Source: Sphingobium cloacae (GTDB taxonomy: Bacteria; Pseudomonadota; Alphaproteobacteria; Sphingomonadales; Sphingomonadaceae). Taken from it: 64,000 nucleotides of DNA. The notes beneath the pieces are model-generated. The model had not been told where the DNA came from, did no database searches, and was given only the letters and a program-made list of their open reading frames with translations. Below are positions 54,830 to 64,000 of this stretch, piece by piece. Within the stretch, counting starts at the first letter, position 1. Each line of letters begins with the position of its first letter. The DNA lies in NCBI RefSeq assembly GCF_002355855.1, contig NZ_AP017655.1:2323501-2387500 (forward strand). The letters are read 5' to 3'. The position numbers were made by a program, and so were the translations under genes.

Positions 54830-55917
54830 GCGCCCACTCCTCCGCTCAGCGTGGGCACATCCAGCGCCGAGAAACCATAATGCCGCAGCCAGCGCAGGTC
54901 GCCGTCGAAGAAAGCGCGCAAGTCGTTCATCCCATATTTGAGCATCGCCAGCCGGTCGACGCCGGTGCCGAAGGCGAAGCCCTGCCATTCGTCGGGGTCG
55001 AGCCCGCAGGCTTCGATCACCCGGCGGTTCACCATGCCGCTGCCCAGCACCTCCAGCCAGCCGCCGTCCGCCGCATCGCCGTCGCCGCCGATCACCCGCT
55101 GGCCGTTGACGAGGGTGTAGCCGACATCGACCTCCACCGAAGGCTCCGTGAAGGGGAAATAGCTGGGCCGCAGCCGCAACACGATGTCCTCGCGCTCGAA
55201 GAACGCCTTGAGGAACGTCTCCAGCGTCCATTTGAGGTGGCCGAGCGTGATGCCCTTGTCGATCACCAGCCCTTCGATCTGGTGGAACATCGGCGTGTGC
55301 GTCGCGTCGCTGTCACTGCGATAGACGCGGCCCGGCGCGATGATGCGGATCGGCGGAGGCGTCGCCGTCATCGTGCGGATCTGCACCGGGGATGTGTGGG
55401 TGCGCAGCAGCATCCTGCCGCCGTCTTCCGCATCCGGAAAGTAGAAGGTGTCGTGCATCGCCCGCGCCGGATGCGTCTCGGGAATGTTGAGCGCGGTGAA
55501 ATTATGCCAGTCGTCCTCGATCTCCGGCCCGGTCGCGACGGAGAAGCCGAGGTCCGCGAAAATCTCCGCCAGCTCGTCCATCACCTGGGACACTGGGTGC
55601 ACCGACCCCTGCGGCCCGATGTCGGCGGGCAGCGTCATGTCGATCCGTTCCGAAGCCAGCCGCGCGTCGAGCGCCGCCTGCTCCAGCGCCGCCTTCTTCC
55701 CGGCAAGCGCCGCCGTCACGGATTCGCGCAGATCCTGGATCGGCGGGCCTTTCTCCAGCCGCTCCTCCGGGCTCATGGGACCGAGCGTCTTGAGCAGGCC
55801 CGTCACCACGCCATTCTTCCCCATGGCCCCGACGCGCAGCGCCTCCACGGCGTCCAGCGTGTCGGCATTGTCGATGTCGGCCAGCAGGCCCGCTTTGAGT
55901 GCGCTGATTTCGGTCAT
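54826..55917 (-). CDS. pheS: Phenylalanyl-tRNA synthetase alpha subunit
   Basis: Catalytic alpha subunit charging tRNA-Phe; 363 residues. N-terminal coiled-coil arm (about 1-90), then class II motif 2 ([10 protein letters not shown] near 190 and [20 protein letters not shown]), motif 3 ([20 protein letters not shown] near 325). Start at [10 protein letters not shown]; further upstream frame is not family-like. It is separated from rplT by about 150 bases with a terminator-like hairpin. Confidence 0.97.
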   Translation of the reverse strand: MTEISALKAGLLADIDNADTLDAVEALRVGAMGKNGVVTGLLKTLGPMSPEERLEKGPPIQDLRESVTAALAGKKAALEQAALDARLASERIDMTLPADIGPQGSVHPVSQVMDELAEIFADLGFSVATGPEIEDDWHNFTALNIPETHPARAMHDTFYFPDAEDGGRMLLRTHTSPVQIRTMTATPPPIRIIAPGRVYRSDSDATHTPMFHQIEGLVIDKGITLGHLKWTLETFLKAFFEREDIVLRLRPSYFPFTEPSVEVDVGYTLVNGQRVIGGDGDAADGGWLEVLGSGMVNRRVIEACGLDPDEWQGFAFGTGVDRLAMLKYGMNDLRAFFDGDLRWLRHYGFSALDVPTLSGGVGA

Positions 55918-56016
55918 GATCTTCCCATAGCCGGATTGGCTTGAACCTGCCCGCGCCTTAGCGGGGCCGGCGCGCCAAGGAAAGGGTCGGGCGAGCATGT
56001 GCCGCCCAAACCGAAA

Positions 56017-56045
56017 GGGCGCCGGAAGCATCTGCCCCGGCGCCC
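56017..56045 (-). terminator. Terminator-like hairpin between rplT and pheS
   Basis: Perfect 9-base stem GGGCGCCGG/CCGGCGCCC followed on the minus strand by TTTCGGTTT. It lies 27 bases past the rplT stop and 100 bases before pheS. It could stop or attenuate transcription into pheST. Confidence 0.65.
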
Positions 56046-56071
56046 CTTGGACGATCTTGCGATCGACTGGT

Positions 56072-56434
56072 TCAGGCCGCGGGCAGCGCGGCCTTCGCCT
56101 GGGCGATGATGGCGCTAAACGCCTCGCCTTCGTGCATCGCGATGTCGGCCAGGACCTTGCGGTCCAGCTCCACGCCGGCCAGCTTCAGGCCGTGCATGAA
56201 CTGCGAGTAGGTCAGGCCCTCGGCGCGGACGCCGGCGTTGATGCGCTGGATCCACAGGCCGCGGAAGGTCCGCTTCTTCACCTTGCGGTCGCGATAGGCA
56301 TATTGCCCGGCCTTTTCGACGGCCTGGCGGGCGATGCGGATCGTGTTCTTGCGACGGCCATAATAGCCCTTCGCCTGATCCAGAATCCTCTTATGCTTCG
56401 CCTTGGTGGTCGTGCCACGTTTTACGCGTGCCAT
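56072..56434 (-). CDS. rplT: 50S ribosomal protein L20
   Basis: A 120-residue basic protein of the large subunit that is needed for early 50S assembly. [28 protein letters not shown] and [14 protein letters not shown] are diagnostic. It lies 13 bases after rpmI; the usual partner infC is not upstream. Confidence 0.98.
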   Translation of the reverse strand: MARVKRGTTTKAKHKRILDQAKGYYGRRKNTIRIARQAVEKAGQYAYRDRKVKKRTFRGLWIQRINAGVRAEGLTYSQFMHGLKLAGVELDRKVLADIAMHEGEAFSAIIAQAKAALPAA

Positions 56435-56447
56435 GTGCCTCTACTCC

Positions 56448-56651
56448 TTACTTCAGGCCGTAGGGCGCCCAGAGGCGCACATGAGCCACATCGGCGTCGG
56501 ACAGGACCGAAGTGCCGCGATTCTGGCGGATATATTTCGCATTGTGGCTGATCAGGCGGTGACGCTTGCCAGCGACGCCGTGCTTGACCTTGCCGGAAGC
56601 GGTGAATTTGAAGCGCTTCTTCACACCGCTCTTGGTCTTGAGCTTGGGCAT
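56448..56651 (-). CDS. rpmI: 50S ribosomal protein L35
   Basis: A 67-residue ribosomal protein: [52 protein letters not shown] lies 7 bases before the ATG. First of the rpmI-rplT pair; the promoter is in the 180 bases shared with the divergent macrodomain gene. Confidence 0.97.
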   Translation of the reverse strand: MPKLKTKSGVKKRFKFTASGKVKHGVAGKRHRLISHNAKYIRQNRGTSVLSDADVAHVRLWAPYGLK

Positions 56652-56830
56652 TTTCGTCTCCTTTTCCAGCGCGACGATTGCGGACGGCCACGGCAGCCCT
56701 TTTTGGCCGGGCAGTCCTTCCTTAAATATCGCGAAGGGCGCGCCATAATGACAAGGTGGCGGAAAGGCAAGGCGATTCGGACATGCCCGCCGGCCGGGGC
56801 TTTGGGCGCGGCGGGGAAAGGAGCAGGCGG

Positions 56831-57391
56831 ATGCCGGAGGACAGGCGCATCTACATGGTCGGCTGGGCGCGCTGGAGCGTGCTGACCGGCGACATCACCC
56901 GCTGCGAGGTGGACGCCATCGTCAATGCGGCCAACGGCTCGCTGCTGGGCGGAGGGGGCGTCGACGGCGCGATCCATCGCGCGGCCGGTCCCGACCTGCG
57001 GGCCGAATGCCGCACCCTGGGCGAATGTCCGGTCGGGGAAGCGCGCATCACGGGCGCCTATCGCCTGCCCGCCCGGCATGTGATCCATGCGGTGGGCCCG
57101 GTCTGGCGCGGCGGGAATGGCGACGAAGCGCGCCTGCTGGCCTCCTGCTACCGGTCCGTCTTCCATCTGGCGCGGGAGCATGGCCTGCGGTCGCTCGCCT
57201 TTCCGGCGATCTCGACGGGCGCGCATGGCTTCCCGAGGGAGGAGGCCGCGACGATCGCCGCCCGGACGGTGCATCAGGAACTGCGCGCCACGCCCGATTC
57301 CTTCCGGCACGTCATGTTCGTCTGTTTCGACGCGCCGACCTTCGCCGCGTTCGACGCGGCGGTGCGGGAAGAGACCGGCCCTCGTCCATGA
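56831..57391 (+). CDS. Macrodomain protein, probable O-acetyl-ADP-ribose deacetylase
   Basis: A 186-residue macrodomain of the MacroD/YmdB type. The signatures [20 protein letters not shown] at about 34-53 and [13 protein letters not shown] at about 133 form the ADP-ribose pocket with the catalytic Asn/Asp. Removes ADP-ribose or acetyl groups from ADP-ribosylated substrates. The ATG is chosen for AAGGAG 8 bases upstream; the frame is open 25 codons further. Divergent from rpmI, convergent with the phosphatase-family gene. Confidence 0.92.
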   Translation: MPEDRRIYMVGWARWSVLTGDITRCEVDAIVNAANGSLLGGGGVDGAIHRAAGPDLRAECRTLGECPVGEARITGAYRLPARHVIHAVGPVWRGGNGDEARLLASCYRSVFHLAREHGLRSLAFPAISTGAHGFPREEAATIAARTVHQELRATPDSFRHVMFVCFDAPTFAAFDAAVREETGPRP

Positions 57392-57394
57392 CGG

Positions 57395-58180
57395 TCAGTG
57401 GCCCTCATGCCCTTGGGCAAGAGCCTCGATGATGTCGTCCACCCGCGCCGGGTCGCCCACGGCGATCACGCGCCCGTCGCCCTGCGCGTCGATCGGATCG
57501 CCCGCCCAGTCGCACATGCGCCCGCCCGCGCCCTCCACCACCGGCACCAGCGCCGCGATGTCGTGCAGCTTCAGCCCCGCCTCGACCACGATGTCGATAT
57601 GACCCGACGCGACGAGCGCGTAATTATAGCAGTCGCCGCCCCATAGCGTGTCGCGGCACTGCGCGGCGAGGCGCGAGAAATGCTCGCCCGTGCAGCCGGG
57701 GAAGAGCTGCGGCGCGGTGCTGGCGAGGATCGCGTCCTCCAGCGAGCGGCAGGCGCGGGTCTGGACGGGCCTGCCGTTGAAGGTCGTGCGCTGGCCCACC
57801 ATCCCGGCCCAGCGCTCCTTCGCGATGGGCTGGTCGATGATGCCCACGGTCGGCCATCCCGCCTGCGTCAGCGCGATCAGCGTGCCGAAGATCGGCCGCC
57901 CGGCGACGAAGCTGCGCGTCCCGTCGATGGGATCGAGTATCCACACCCGCTCCGCATCCTCGCGGGTCGCGCCATATTCCTCGCCAATGATGCCGTCGCC
58001 GGGCCGTTCCTTTTCCAACAGGGCGCGGATCGCGGCTTCGGCGGCCTTGTCCGCTTCGGTGACGGGCGACCGGTCGGACTTGAACTCCAGGTCGAATCGC
58101 GCGCGGAAGAAGGGACGAATGGCTTCGCCGGCGGCGTCGGCGAGGCGGTGGGCGAGGGTCAGGTCGTCGCGGGTCGTCAT
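57395..58180 (-). CDS. hisN: Inositol-monophosphatase-family enzyme, probably histidinol-phosphatase
   Basis: A 261-residue metal-dependent phosphatase. VTEADKAAE at about 41-49, GEEYG at about 67, WILDPIDGTRSFVAG at about 80-94 and WGGDCYNYALVASGHIDIV at about 183 are family metal and substrate motifs. The C-rich MCDWAG end and the GDCYNY region match HisN rather than SuhB, but this is an assignment by resemblance. Its gene is far from hisG and hisD, as common for HisN. Start has a second Met two codons up. Confidence 0.8.
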   Translation of the reverse strand: MTTRDDLTLAHRLADAAGEAIRPFFRARFDLEFKSDRSPVTEADKAAEAAIRALLEKERPGDGIIGEEYGATREDAERVWILDPIDGTRSFVAGRPIFGTLIALTQAGWPTVGIIDQPIAKERWAGMVGQRTTFNGRPVQTRACRSLEDAILASTAPQLFPGCTGEHFSRLAAQCRDTLWGGDCYNYALVASGHIDIVVEAGLKLHDIAALVPVVEGAGGRMCDWAGDPIDAQGDGRVIAVGDPARVDDIIEALAQGHEGH

Positions 58181-58258
58181 AGGCACCCGCCTAGCGGCAA
58201 AGCAGGGTTCGCGCTAGGCTGATGAGGCAGCAGGCGATTCTCTTCACAGGAGGACAAG

Positions 58259-58687
58259 ATGCCCGGTTCCCTCGTCATTCCATGCCTTCGCTATGCCGAC
58301 GCGCCCGCCGCGATCGCATTCCTGTGCGAAGCCTTCGGTTTCGACCGGCACGCCGTCTATGCGGATGCCGGCGATCCTTCCATCATCCACCACGCCCAGC
58401 TGGTGCTGGACGGCGGCATGGTGATGCTGGGCAGCGTCAAGGATATGGAGAGTGAGTCGCTCTACACATGGTCCACCGCGCGCGACCTGGGCGGCGTGAC
58501 GGGGTGCGTCTATGTCGTGGTGCCCGATCCCGACGCGCATTGCCTCCATGCCCGCAACGCCGGGGCGGTGGTGGTGCAGGAACCGCAGGACAATCAAGGC
58601 TATCCGGGACGCGGCTATACCGCGCTGGACCCGGAAGGGAACGTCTGGAGCTTCGGCAGCTACGATCCCTGGGCGGACGAGGTTTAA
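58259..58687 (+). CDS. VOC family (glyoxalase/bleomycin-resistance-like) protein
   Basis: A 142-residue two-module vicinal-oxygen-chelate fold: VIPCLRYADAPAAIAFLCEAFGF at the N-terminus read in two parts and GYPGRGYTALDPEGNVWSFGSYDP at the end. The DPEGN metal-side Glu and HHAQL His region are present. GGAGGA lies 7 bases before the ATG. Substrate unknown. Confidence 0.88.
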   Translation: MPGSLVIPCLRYADAPAAIAFLCEAFGFDRHAVYADAGDPSIIHHAQLVLDGGMVMLGSVKDMESESLYTWSTARDLGGVTGCVYVVVPDPDAHCLHARNAGAVVVQEPQDNQGYPGRGYTALDPEGNVWSFGSYDPWADEV

Positions 58688-58730
58688 GCCTTCCGCAACC
58701 TGCCGCCGCTAAGCTGCCCTTCCATCGCAA

Positions 58731-58985
58731 ATGAGGGAGCGCGGGGTGGCGCCGGTCGGCTGGATATTGAGCTTCATCTGCCTGTTCGCGGGGCTGGCCC
58801 TGCGGCAGGACATGCCGGTCGGCGGATCGGCCACCTTGTCCATGCTGCTGCTGGCGATGGCGCTGCTCGCCTGCCCGATGCTGTGGCGGGGCAGCCCCCT
58901 GGGCATTTCGCGCGGCCAGCGGATCGTCGTGGCGCTGGCGATGATCCTCAGCCTTCCGCTGATCCTGCTGCCCGCCGCATCCTGA
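58731..58985 (+). CDS. Small hydrophobic membrane protein
   Basis: An 84-residue protein with two or three hydrophobic segments (WILSFICLFAGLALR; TLSMLLLAMALLACPML; VVALAMILSLPLILL). No family recognised. Backbone-like codon use supports it; the start may be a GTG seven codons later. It lies 43 bases after the VOC gene. Confidence 0.6.
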   Translation: MRERGVAPVGWILSFICLFAGLALRQDMPVGGSATLSMLLLAMALLACPMLWRGSPLGISRGQRIVVALAMILSLPLILLPAAS

Positions 58986-59033
58986 AAGTCGCGCCGCGCG
59001 ACTTTCGCTTTCCCTGGTCGCCGCGATTCCCGG

Positions 59034-59969
59034 TCAATCGAACAGGCTGGAGACGGAGCTTTCGTCCGCGATCCGCTTGATCGCCTCGCCCAGCAGCGGG
59101 GCGATGGGCAGATGGCGGATGCGCTGCGCGTTGCAGACCGCATCGGACCCCTGGATCGAATCGGTGATGACCAGTTCCCTGAGCGCCGATGCTTCCACGC
59201 GCGCCACCGCGCCGCCCGACAGCACGCCATGCGTCACATAGGCGGCGACTTCCTCCGCGCCCGCTTCCTTGAGCGCGGCGGCGGCGTTGCAGAGCGTCCC
59301 CGCCGAATCGACGATGTCGTCGATCAGGACGCAGAAGCGGCCCTTCACGTCGCCGATGATGTTCATCACTTCCGATTCGCCCGCCCGCTCGCGCCGCTTG
59401 TCGACGATGGCGAGGGGCGCGTTGTCGAGCCGCTTGGCCAGCGCGCGGGCGCGCACCACGCCGCCCACGTCCGGCGACACGACCATCAGGTTGCGGTCGC
59501 CGAAGCGGGCCTGGATATCGGCCGACATCACCGGCGCGCCGAACAGATTGTCGGTCGGGATGTCGAAGAAGCCCTGGATTTGCCCCGCGTGGAGATCGAC
59601 CGAAAGGACGCGGTTCGCGCCCGCCGTGGTGATGAGGTTCGCGACCAGCTTGGCCGAGATCGGGGTGCGCGGGCCGGGCTTCCGGTCCTGCCGGGCATAG
59701 CCGAAATAGGGGAGGACCGCCGTGATTCGCTTGGCCGACGCGCGTTTCAGCGCGTCGATCATGATGAGCAGTTCCATCAGATTGTCGTTGGTCGGATAGC
59801 TGGTCGATTGCAGCACGAACACGTCCTCGCCCCGGACATTTTCATGGATTTCCACGAAAACCTCTTCGTCGGCGAAGCGGCGGACGCTGGCGTCGGTCAG
59901 GGGAATCTCGATATAGTCGGCGATGGCGGCCGCCAGCGGCTTGTTGGAATTGCCGGACATCAGCTTCAT
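59034..59969 (-). CDS. prs: Ribose-phosphate pyrophosphokinase
   Basis: Makes PRPP from ribose 5-phosphate and ATP; 311 residues. [19 protein letters not shown] at the start, [39 protein letters not shown] (flexible loop), [18 protein letters not shown] and the PRPP loop [13 protein letters not shown] at about 215-227. The flexible-loop K-P-G-P-R is slightly different from the common RKxxSR. PRPP feeds HisG in this window. Confidence 0.97.
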   Translation of the reverse strand: MKLMSGNSNKPLAAAIADYIEIPLTDASVRRFADEEVFVEIHENVRGEDVFVLQSTSYPTNDNLMELLIMIDALKRASAKRITAVLPYFGYARQDRKPGPRTPISAKLVANLITTAGANRVLSVDLHAGQIQGFFDIPTDNLFGAPVMSADIQARFGDRNLMVVSPDVGGVVRARALAKRLDNAPLAIVDKRRERAGESEVMNIIGDVKGRFCVLIDDIVDSAGTLCNAAAALKEAGAEEVAAYVTHGVLSGGAVARVEASALRELVITDSIQGSDAVCNAQRIRHLPIAPLLGEAIKRIADESSVSSLFD

Positions 59970-60088
59970 GGCGAAAACCCCGTGACGGAATGATGACGAG
60001 TGCGGAAAATCGACGCCCCTTTAGCGGCGCAGGCCCCCGGTGGAAAGGCGCTTTTGCGCGTCGCGGCAAAATGCTCTAGGGGCCGGCC

Positions 60089-61744
60089 ATGACCGACAAA
60101 CTCGTGATCGCCCTGGCCCAGATGACACAAAGCGTGGGCGACCTTGCGGCCAATGCCGACGCGATGCTGGAATGGCGGGGCCGGGCGGCGGGCGCGGACC
60201 TGATCGTCTATCCCGAATTGCAGCTGATCGGCTATCCGCCCGAGGATCTGGTGTTGAAGCCCGCCCTGGTCGACCGCGCCAATCAGGAACTGGACCGGCT
60301 GGCGCAGGCGACGGCGGATGGCGGCCCCGCCATGCTGGTCGGCACCGTGGTCGCCTCGCAGGGCGTGTTGTTCAATGTGGTCGCGCTGCTGGAAAATGGC
60401 GCGGTGACGGCGATCCGGCAGAAGCGCGAACTGCCCAATTACGGGACGTTCGACGAAAAACGCCTGTTCGCTCCCGGTCCGCTGCCCGCGCCGATCGAGT
60501 TTCGCGGCGTGAAGCTGGGCGTCCCGATCTGCGAGGACATCTGGTTCCCCTTCGTCACCGCGCATCTGAAGGCCGAAGGGGCGGAAATCCTCATCAGCCC
60601 CAATGGCAGCCCCTATGAGGTGGACAAGGACGACCGCCGCATCAACGCCGTCGCGGGGACGCGGGTGCGGGAGACCGGCCTGCCGCTCGTCTACCTGAAC
60701 CGCGTCGGGGGACAGGACGAACTGGCGTTCGACGGCGCCTCCTTCGTCATGAACGGCGATCTTTCCATCGCGCAGCAGCTTCCCGACTGGGAGGAAGCGC
60801 TGGTGCTCACCACATGGGAGAAATGGGACGGCCAGTGGGTCTGCCTGCCCGGCGAGCGCCACGAACTGGATGCCCATCCCGCCGACATCTATAATGCGAT
60901 GGTGCTGGGCCTGCGCGACTATGTGAACCGCAATCGATTCCCCGGCGTGGTGCTGGGGCTGTCGGGCGGGATCGACTCCGCGCTCTCCGCCGCCGTCGCC
61001 GTCGATGCGCTGGGCGCGGACCGGGTGTGGTGCGTGATGATGCCGTCCCGCTTCACCGGGCGGGAAAGTCTGGACGACGGCAGGGAATGCGCCCGCCTTC
61101 TGGGCGTGCGCTACGACAGCATCCCCATCGAACCGGCGGTCGAAGCCTTCGACGCGATGCTGGGCGATGCGTTCGAAGGCCGCCAGCGCGACCTCACCGA
61201 GGAGAATATCCAGTCGCGCATCCGGGGCGTCACGCTGATGGCGCTCTCCAACAAATTCGGCCACATGCTGCTCACCACCGGCAACAAGAGCGAGATGTCG
61301 GTCGGCTACGCCACCATCTATGGCGACATGGCGGGTGGTTATTCGGTGCTGAAGGACGCCTACAAGACCACGGTCTTCGACCTGTCGCGCTGGCGGAACG
61401 AAAACAGGCCCTCGCTCGGCCTCGGCCCCTCCGGCCCGGTGATGCCCGAGCGCGTCATTGCCAAGCCGCCCACCGCCGAACTGCGCGAGAACCAGAAGGA
61501 CGAGGACAGCCTGCCCCCCTATGAGGTGTTGGACCCCATCCTCTACGGCCTTGTCGAGGAGGAACTGTCGGTCGAGCAACTGGTCGCGCGCGGCTTCGAC
61601 CGCGACACCGTGGCCCGGATCGAACGGCTGCTCTACATCGCCGAATATAAGCGCCGTCAGGCTCCGCCCGGCGTGAAGCTCGGCATACGCAATTTCGGCC
61701 GCGACCGCCGCTATCCGATCACCAACGCCTTCCGGACCCTATGA
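60089..61744 (+). CDS. nadE: Glutamine-dependent NAD+ synthetase
   Basis: A 551-residue last-step enzyme of NAD synthesis. N-terminal nitrilase-like glutaminase (E in YPELQLIGYPPEDLV, K in KRELPNYGTFDEKR, C in GVPICEDIWFP) and C-terminal ATP-dependent synthetase (LGLSGGIDSAL at about 290, VGYATIYGDMAGGYSVLKD near 410). The stop overlaps the gltX start by 4 bases. Confidence 0.97.
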   Translation: MTDKLVIALAQMTQSVGDLAANADAMLEWRGRAAGADLIVYPELQLIGYPPEDLVLKPALVDRANQELDRLAQATADGGPAMLVGTVVASQGVLFNVVALLENGAVTAIRQKRELPNYGTFDEKRLFAPGPLPAPIEFRGVKLGVPICEDIWFPFVTAHLKAEGAEILISPNGSPYEVDKDDRRINAVAGTRVRETGLPLVYLNRVGGQDELAFDGASFVMNGDLSIAQQLPDWEEALVLTTWEKWDGQWVCLPGERHELDAHPADIYNAMVLGLRDYVNRNRFPGVVLGLSGGIDSALSAAVAVDALGADRVWCVMMPSRFTGRESLDDGRECARLLGVRYDSIPIEPAVEAFDAMLGDAFEGRQRDLTEENIQSRIRGVTLMALSNKFGHMLLTTGNKSEMSVGYATIYGDMAGGYSVLKDAYKTTVFDLSRWRNENRPSLGLGPSGPVMPERVIAKPPTAELRENQKDEDSLPPYEVLDPILYGLVEEELSVEQLVARGFDRDTVARIERLLYIAEYKRRQAPPGVKLGIRNFGRDRRYPITNAFRTL

Positions 61745-63075
61745 CCGTCATCACCCGCTTCGCGCCGTCGCCGACCGGCCATCTCCATGTCGGCAATATC
61801 CGCGCCGCGCTCCACAACTGGCTGTGGGCGCGCAAGAGCGGGGGCAAGTTCCTGCTCCGTCTGGACGACACGGACCTTGAACGCTCGCGCCCGGAATATG
61901 CCGACGCCATCCGCGCCGACCTTACATGGCTGGGCCTGACATGGGACGATGAGGCGCGCCAGTCCGATCGCTTCGCCCTCTATGAGGAGAAGTTCGAGGC
62001 CTTGAAGGCATCGGGCCATGTCTACCCGGCCTATGAGACGCAGCAGGAGCTGGAGCTTCGCCGCAAGGTGCTGCTGGGACGCGGCCTGCCCCCCGTCTAT
62101 GACCGCGCGGCGCTCAGCCTCACGCCTGAACAGATCGCCGCCTGTGAGGCGGAAGGCCGCAAGCCGCATTGGCGCTTCAAGCTGGACCATGACCGGCCGA
62201 TCCTCTGGAACGACCTGATCCGGGGCGAGCAACGTTTCGATCCGAAGCTGCTCTCCGATCCGGTGATCCGCCGCGCCGACGGGTCATGGCTCTACATGCT
62301 GCCGTCGGTGATCGACGATATCGCGATGGGCGTCACCCATGTGCTGCGCGGCGAGGATCATGTGTCCAACACCGCGACGCAGATCCAGATGTTCGCCGCG
62401 CTGGGCGCGCGGCTCCCCGCCTTCGCGCATGAGGCCCTGCTGACCGGCAGCGAAGGCAAGCTGTCCAAGCGCCTCGGCTCGCTCGGCGTCGCGCATTTCC
62501 GCGAGGGAGGGCTGGAGCCGATGGCGGTCCTCTCCCTGCTCGCCCGCCTCGGCAGCAGCATGGCGATAGAGCCCTTCACCGATGTGCGGCCGCTGATCGA
62601 CAGCTTCGATTTCGCCCATTTCGGCCGCGCCCCGGCCCGCTTCGATGAGGGGGAACTGGCGACCCTCAACCAGAAGATCGTCCATATGCTCCCCTATGCG
62701 GCGGTGGCCGGCCGCCTGCCCACCGGCATGGACGAAGCCGCATGGGACGCGATCCGCCCCAATCTGGAAATCGTCGCGCAGGCGGCGGACTGGTGGCGCA
62801 TCGTCACCGGCCCGTTCGACGCGCCCGCACCGGAGGCGGAGGACCGCGACTTCCTTTCCGCCGCCCATCGCCTGCTGATGGAGATTCCCTTCGACGGCGG
62901 CGAATGGCGCGCCCTTACCGATGCGCTCAAGGGCGAAACCGGGCGCAAGGGCAAGCCGCTGTTCCTGCCCCTGCGCCGCGCGCTCACCGGCATGGATCAT
63001 GGGCCCGATATGGGCCGGCTTCTCTCGCTGATCGGGAAGGAAGAGGCGCTGGCGCGGCTCAGTTCGCGCGCATAG
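61741..63075 (+). CDS. gltX: Glutamyl-tRNA synthetase
   Basis: A 444-residue class I synthetase. HIGH-like motif PSPTGHLHVGNIRAALHNW at about 8-26, DTDLERSRPEYADAI, LRGEDHVSNTATQI, and KMSKS-like GKLSKRLGS at about 239-247. C-terminal helical domain at about 320-444. The C-terminal 17 bases overlap the convergent hydrolase gene. Sphingomonads often have two gltX genes with split specificity; which one this is cannot be decided here. Confidence 0.96.
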   Translation: MTVITRFAPSPTGHLHVGNIRAALHNWLWARKSGGKFLLRLDDTDLERSRPEYADAIRADLTWLGLTWDDEARQSDRFALYEEKFEALKASGHVYPAYETQQELELRRKVLLGRGLPPVYDRAALSLTPEQIAACEAEGRKPHWRFKLDHDRPILWNDLIRGEQRFDPKLLSDPVIRRADGSWLYMLPSVIDDIAMGVTHVLRGEDHVSNTATQIQMFAALGARLPAFAHEALLTGSEGKLSKRLGSLGVAHFREGGLEPMAVLSLLARLGSSMAIEPFTDVRPLIDSFDFAHFGRAPARFDEGELATLNQKIVHMLPYAAVAGRLPTGMDEAAWDAIRPNLEIVAQAADWWRIVTGPFDAPAPEAEDRDFLSAAHRLLMEIPFDGGEWRALTDALKGETGRKGKPLFLPLRRALTGMDHGPDMGRLLSLIGKEEALARLSSRA

Positions 63076-63901
63076 CTTCCAGCGCGCGGCCCACCGCCAA
63101 TATGCCTTCGGGCGCGGCGGCAAAGCCCATATGGGTGCAGTCGACCTCGATCGCGCGGTCGCGTTCGCCTTTCCGCCCGCGCGCGCATTCGGGCAGGATC
63201 ACCCCGTCCCGCGCCGACCATAAAGCCACGGTCGGCACCGGCGGCTTTTCCTCGCGGCGGCAGGCGAAGGGCGGGCAATCGACCGGATGCCCCGCCACGA
63301 ACTGATAGAGCCGCCAGGCATGATTGGCCCGCGGATCGCCGGAAAAGGGCGTGCCCATCGTCACCACGCCGCCGACCTTGTGCGTCGCGAACTTGGCATA
63401 TTCGCGCGCGAACAGCCCGCCCAGGCTCCATCCCACCAGCGTCACCGGCGCGCCGCTCGACCGGCGGATCGCGTCGACGCGCCGGTCGATCTGCTCCAGG
63501 CTGTCGATCTTCGGCCCCAGATTGCGGCCCAGCCCCCAGCCATGCGCGTCGAACCCGGCGGCGTTCAGCACCTCGCGCAGCGGCTCCATCCGCCGCTCTC
63601 CCGCCATCAGGCCGGGGATCAGCAGCAGATGCCGCCCGTCCCCGCGAATGGCCTGCGCCAGTTCGGGCAGGCTCTTGCGCGTCCGCGCCAGATCGAAGGG
63701 CAGCGCCGCATTGCCCAGCAGGTGCGGGATCGGCGGACGCGCCACGGCCTTCGGGCCGGCGGGGAAACGGCCCTTCCAGAAATTCGCGATGGCATCCGCA
63801 TAGGGAGGCACGGCAAGGCAATCCTTCTCAAGCCCAGGGGCAAAGATGACATTGTCGTGACAAATGCGGCGACCGTCCATCGGTTTCATCGCCGATGACA
63901 C
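63059..63901 (-). CDS. Alpha/beta hydrolase
   Basis: A 280-residue serine hydrolase-fold protein. Nucleophile elbow GWSLGG at about 158-163; catalytic acid probably in WSARDGV (about 230) and His in DCTHMGFA near 255. LLLIPGLMAGERRM near 92 is the oxyanion-side strand. Substrate unknown; similar proteins are lipase/esterase-like. It overlaps gltX by 17 bases tail to tail. Confidence 0.88.
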   Translation of the reverse strand: MSSAMKPMDGRRICHDNVIFAPGLEKDCLAVPPYADAIANFWKGRFPAGPKAVARPPIPHLLGNAALPFDLARTRKSLPELAQAIRGDGRHLLLIPGLMAGERRMEPLREVLNAAGFDAHGWGLGRNLGPKIDSLEQIDRRVDAIRRSSGAPVTLVGWSLGGLFAREYAKFATHKVGGVVTMGTPFSGDPRANHAWRLYQFVAGHPVDCPPFACRREEKPPVPTVALWSARDGVILPECARGRKGERDRAIEVDCTHMGFAAAPEGILAVGRALEAMRAN

Positions 63902-63925
63902 TCGATTCGTCGTTTGTGACAGTCT

Positions 63926-64000
63926 TCAGGGAGCCGGGGGCGAGGGCAGGCCGTCCGCCACGCGCGTCTGGCGCGGCTCCAATATGGCGGCGGTTTCGAT
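63926..64000 (-). CDS. C-terminal end of a protein cut by the window edge
   Basis: The last 24 codons and stop of a minus-strand frame with backbone-like codon use (ends IETAAILEPRQTRVADGLPS then PPAP). Too short to name; direction matches the hydrolase just downstream of it. Confidence 0.4.
   Translation of the reverse strand: METAAILEPRQTRVADGLPSPPAP

Noticed and set aside
52454..55231. Apparent 925-residue PheT with long N-terminal extension
   Set aside because: The extension is antisense-frame read-through of pheS; the standard PheT start MKFTLGWL overlaps the pheS stop by 4 bases.

Overview
The window looks like a chromosomal segment of an alphaproteobacterium in the Sphingomonadaceae (Sphingobium or a close relative). 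This is inferred from high-GC coding throughout the backbone, the infA-maf-RNase E/G-yacG-tRNA-Phe order, a SciP (DUF1153) cell-cycle regulator, a short HisG, a pyrophosphatase with the K+-independent signature and sphingomonad-type GTTCGCCCTGAGC...TCGAAGGG intergenic repeats. No species can be assigned from the sequence alone.

Layout. 1-4.9 kb: backbone genes (PEP carboxylase cut by the left edge, HerA-type ATPase, low-molecular-weight phosphatase, NhaA). 4.9-21.9 kb: a roughly 17-kb genomic island in the 3' end of tRNA-Phe, bounded by a 45/46-bp direct repeat of the tRNA 3' half; it is visibly more A/T-rich in places, has broken mobility genes (IS21 remnant, beheaded AAA ATPase, an IS5-type insertion) and has no recognisable integrase. 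22-37 kb: housekeeping genes, nearly all on the minus strand (yacG, RNase E/G, maf, infA, bioA, M13 peptidase, bioD, bioF, hppA, thiL, nusB, hisD, hisG, mnmA). 37-46.8 kb: sciP, two GlsB-type membrane proteins, an RND efflux pair, a DUF445 protein, tonB, ribD. 46.9-50.6 kb: flagellar genes fliA, flhA and a lytic transglycosylase. 50.9-52.4 kb: a complete-looking IS1182-type element directly behind pheT. 52.4-64 kb: pheT-pheS-rplT-rpmI, a macrodomain protein, an inositol-phosphatase-family enzyme, prs, nadE, gltX and an alpha/beta hydrolase.

The island carries two cassettes that look like candidate genome-modification or defence systems. Module A (about 5.0-11.1 kb) has a tRNA-guanine-transglycosylase-fold protein of the DpdA kind, a helix-hairpin-helix glycosylase-like protein with a C-terminal four-cysteine iron-sulfur motif, two large unrecognised proteins and a small membrane protein. 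Its four large genes form two divergent pairs, and both divergent intergenic regions contain the same palindromic element (TTTAGC-N-GCTAAA type followed by GATTYCCGG), which suggests one regulator. Module B (about 15.9-21.6 kb) is a tight three-gene operon: an amino-type DNA methyltransferase, an 837-residue protein with two GHKL ATPase domains (one MutL/Hsp90-like, one histidine-kinase-like), and a divergent receiver-like protein of 607 residues. I do not recognise either cassette as a characterised system; calling them defence systems is inference from domains and location.

Elsewhere the genes group by pathway: biotin (bioF, bioD, bioA; bioB not present), histidine (hisG, hisD and possibly hisN at another locus), phenylalanyl-tRNA synthesis (pheST, plus tRNA-Phe), and tRNA or translation functions (mnmA, infA, rplT, rpmI, gltX).
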